A stretch of DNA of 6,146 nucleotides, taken from Accumulibacter sp. GTDB lineage: Bacteria > Pseudomonadota > Gammaproteobacteria > Burkholderiales > Rhodocyclaceae. The translations under genes and the position numbers were made by a program. The stretch spans positions 1-6,146 of the forward strand of contig DPSD01000711.1 of assembly GCA_003538495.1 (NCBI GenBank), in the 5' to 3' direction. The notes under the pieces are model-generated. The model was not told the DNA's origin, did no database searches, and saw nothing but the letters and a program-made list of their open reading frames with translations. Numbering within the stretch: position 1 is the stretch's first letter; every line of letters begins with the position of its first letter. Shown piece after piece: positions 5,860 through 6,146 of the stretch.

Positions 5860-6146
5860 TCACACGTTCGGCAGGGGAAAGAACTTGGCACAGAAATGAT
5901 GAGGGTGTTTGTCGCCAAATCTCCCCAGATTGTCGAGGACGGTGACGATCCGGCAGCGTGCAGTGCCGCCGTTCTTCTCTCCGCGCAATCCACGTCCGAC
6001 CATCTGCATGTAGCGCACCGGGCTCATCACCTGACGAGCGATCAATACCATATCGGTCCTGGGAGAGTCGAAGCCGGTGGTCAGCACACTATGATTACAC
6101 AACACGCGAGCCTCCCCCTGCTGGAATCGTTCCAGAAAATAGCGCC
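5860..6146 (-). CDS. Superfamily II DEAD/DEAH helicase, C-terminal fragment
   Basis: The minus-strand frame enters from the right edge and ends at the TGA at 5862-5860, giving 94 complete codons. It holds the end of the second RecA-like helicase domain: motif V, VLTTGFDSPRTDMVLIARQ, and motif VI, YMQMVGRGLRGEKNGG, with the arginine residues that complete ATP hydrolysis. After motif VI come about 40 residues ending CRIVTVLDNLGRFGDKHPHHF plus a short tail. This resembles stand-alone Rad25/RadD-like or type III restriction-like helicases found in accessory and defence regions, but motifs I and II and any fused domain lie outside the window. An internal GTG at 6105 is not a start, because the frame continues upstream with helicase-like sequence (YFLERFQQGEARVLCN). 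The missing N-terminus is due to the window, not to a truncation I can see. Confidence 0.85.
   Translation of the reverse strand, partial: RYFLERFQQGEARVLCNHSVLTTGFDSPRTDMVLIARQVMSPVRYMQMVGRGLRGEKNGGTARCRIVTVLDNLGRFGDKHPHHFCAKFFPLPNV

Noticed and set aside
1..6146. CRISPR array, tRNA or rRNA
   Set aside because: No regularly spaced direct repeats and no tRNA- or rRNA-like segments were seen on either strand.

Overview
The window looks like a high-GC proteobacterial chromosome, most likely a betaproteobacterium (Rhodocyclales-like). That placement is an inference from GC-rich third codon positions in the core genes, a sigma-54 promoter ahead of an assimilatory nitrate reductase gene, and the nasA-ybiB order. 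No rRNA or other taxonomic marker is present. The core is one co-directional pair, nasA then ybiB, followed by a small Nudix hydrolase gene. Mobile or accessory DNA lies on both sides.

Left part (1-770): an IS5-family insertion sequence on the minus strand, cut by the window edge. Its transposase frame is open for 237 residues and keeps all three DDE residues, so it may be active. Its start codon and Shine-Dalgarno lie in a 9-bp hairpin. A plausible element-internal promoter would begin transcripts after the 5' arm of that hairpin, a layout known to protect insertion sequences from read-through expression. About 575 bp without a convincing gene follow (771-1344), holding a possible decayed minus-strand reading frame, two inverted repeats and, close to nasA, a very good sigma-54 (-24/-12) promoter.

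Centre (1345-5110): nasA encodes the cytoplasmic molybdopterin / [4Fe-4S] assimilatory nitrate reductase with a C-terminal Bfd-like [2Fe-2S] domain. After 28 nt comes ybiB, a TrpD2-type paralogue of anthranilate phosphoribosyltransferase that lacks the normal catalytic glycine motif. They are probably one transcript under nitrogen (sigma-54/NtrC-type) control. No nitrite reductase or nitrate transporter gene is visible, so partner genes must lie outside the window.

Right part (5111-6146): a 132-residue Nudix hydrolase with a near-perfect Nudix box, then a 232-bp gap with nested inverted repeats. Last comes the C-terminal end of a superfamily II helicase read toward the Nudix gene and cut by the right edge.

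I do not see a demonstrably new system. The most useful observations are the sigma-54 promoter with its overlapping dyad, the predicted translational lock on the transposase, the nasA-ybiB coupling, and the repeat-rich convergent gap beside a possible accessory helicase.
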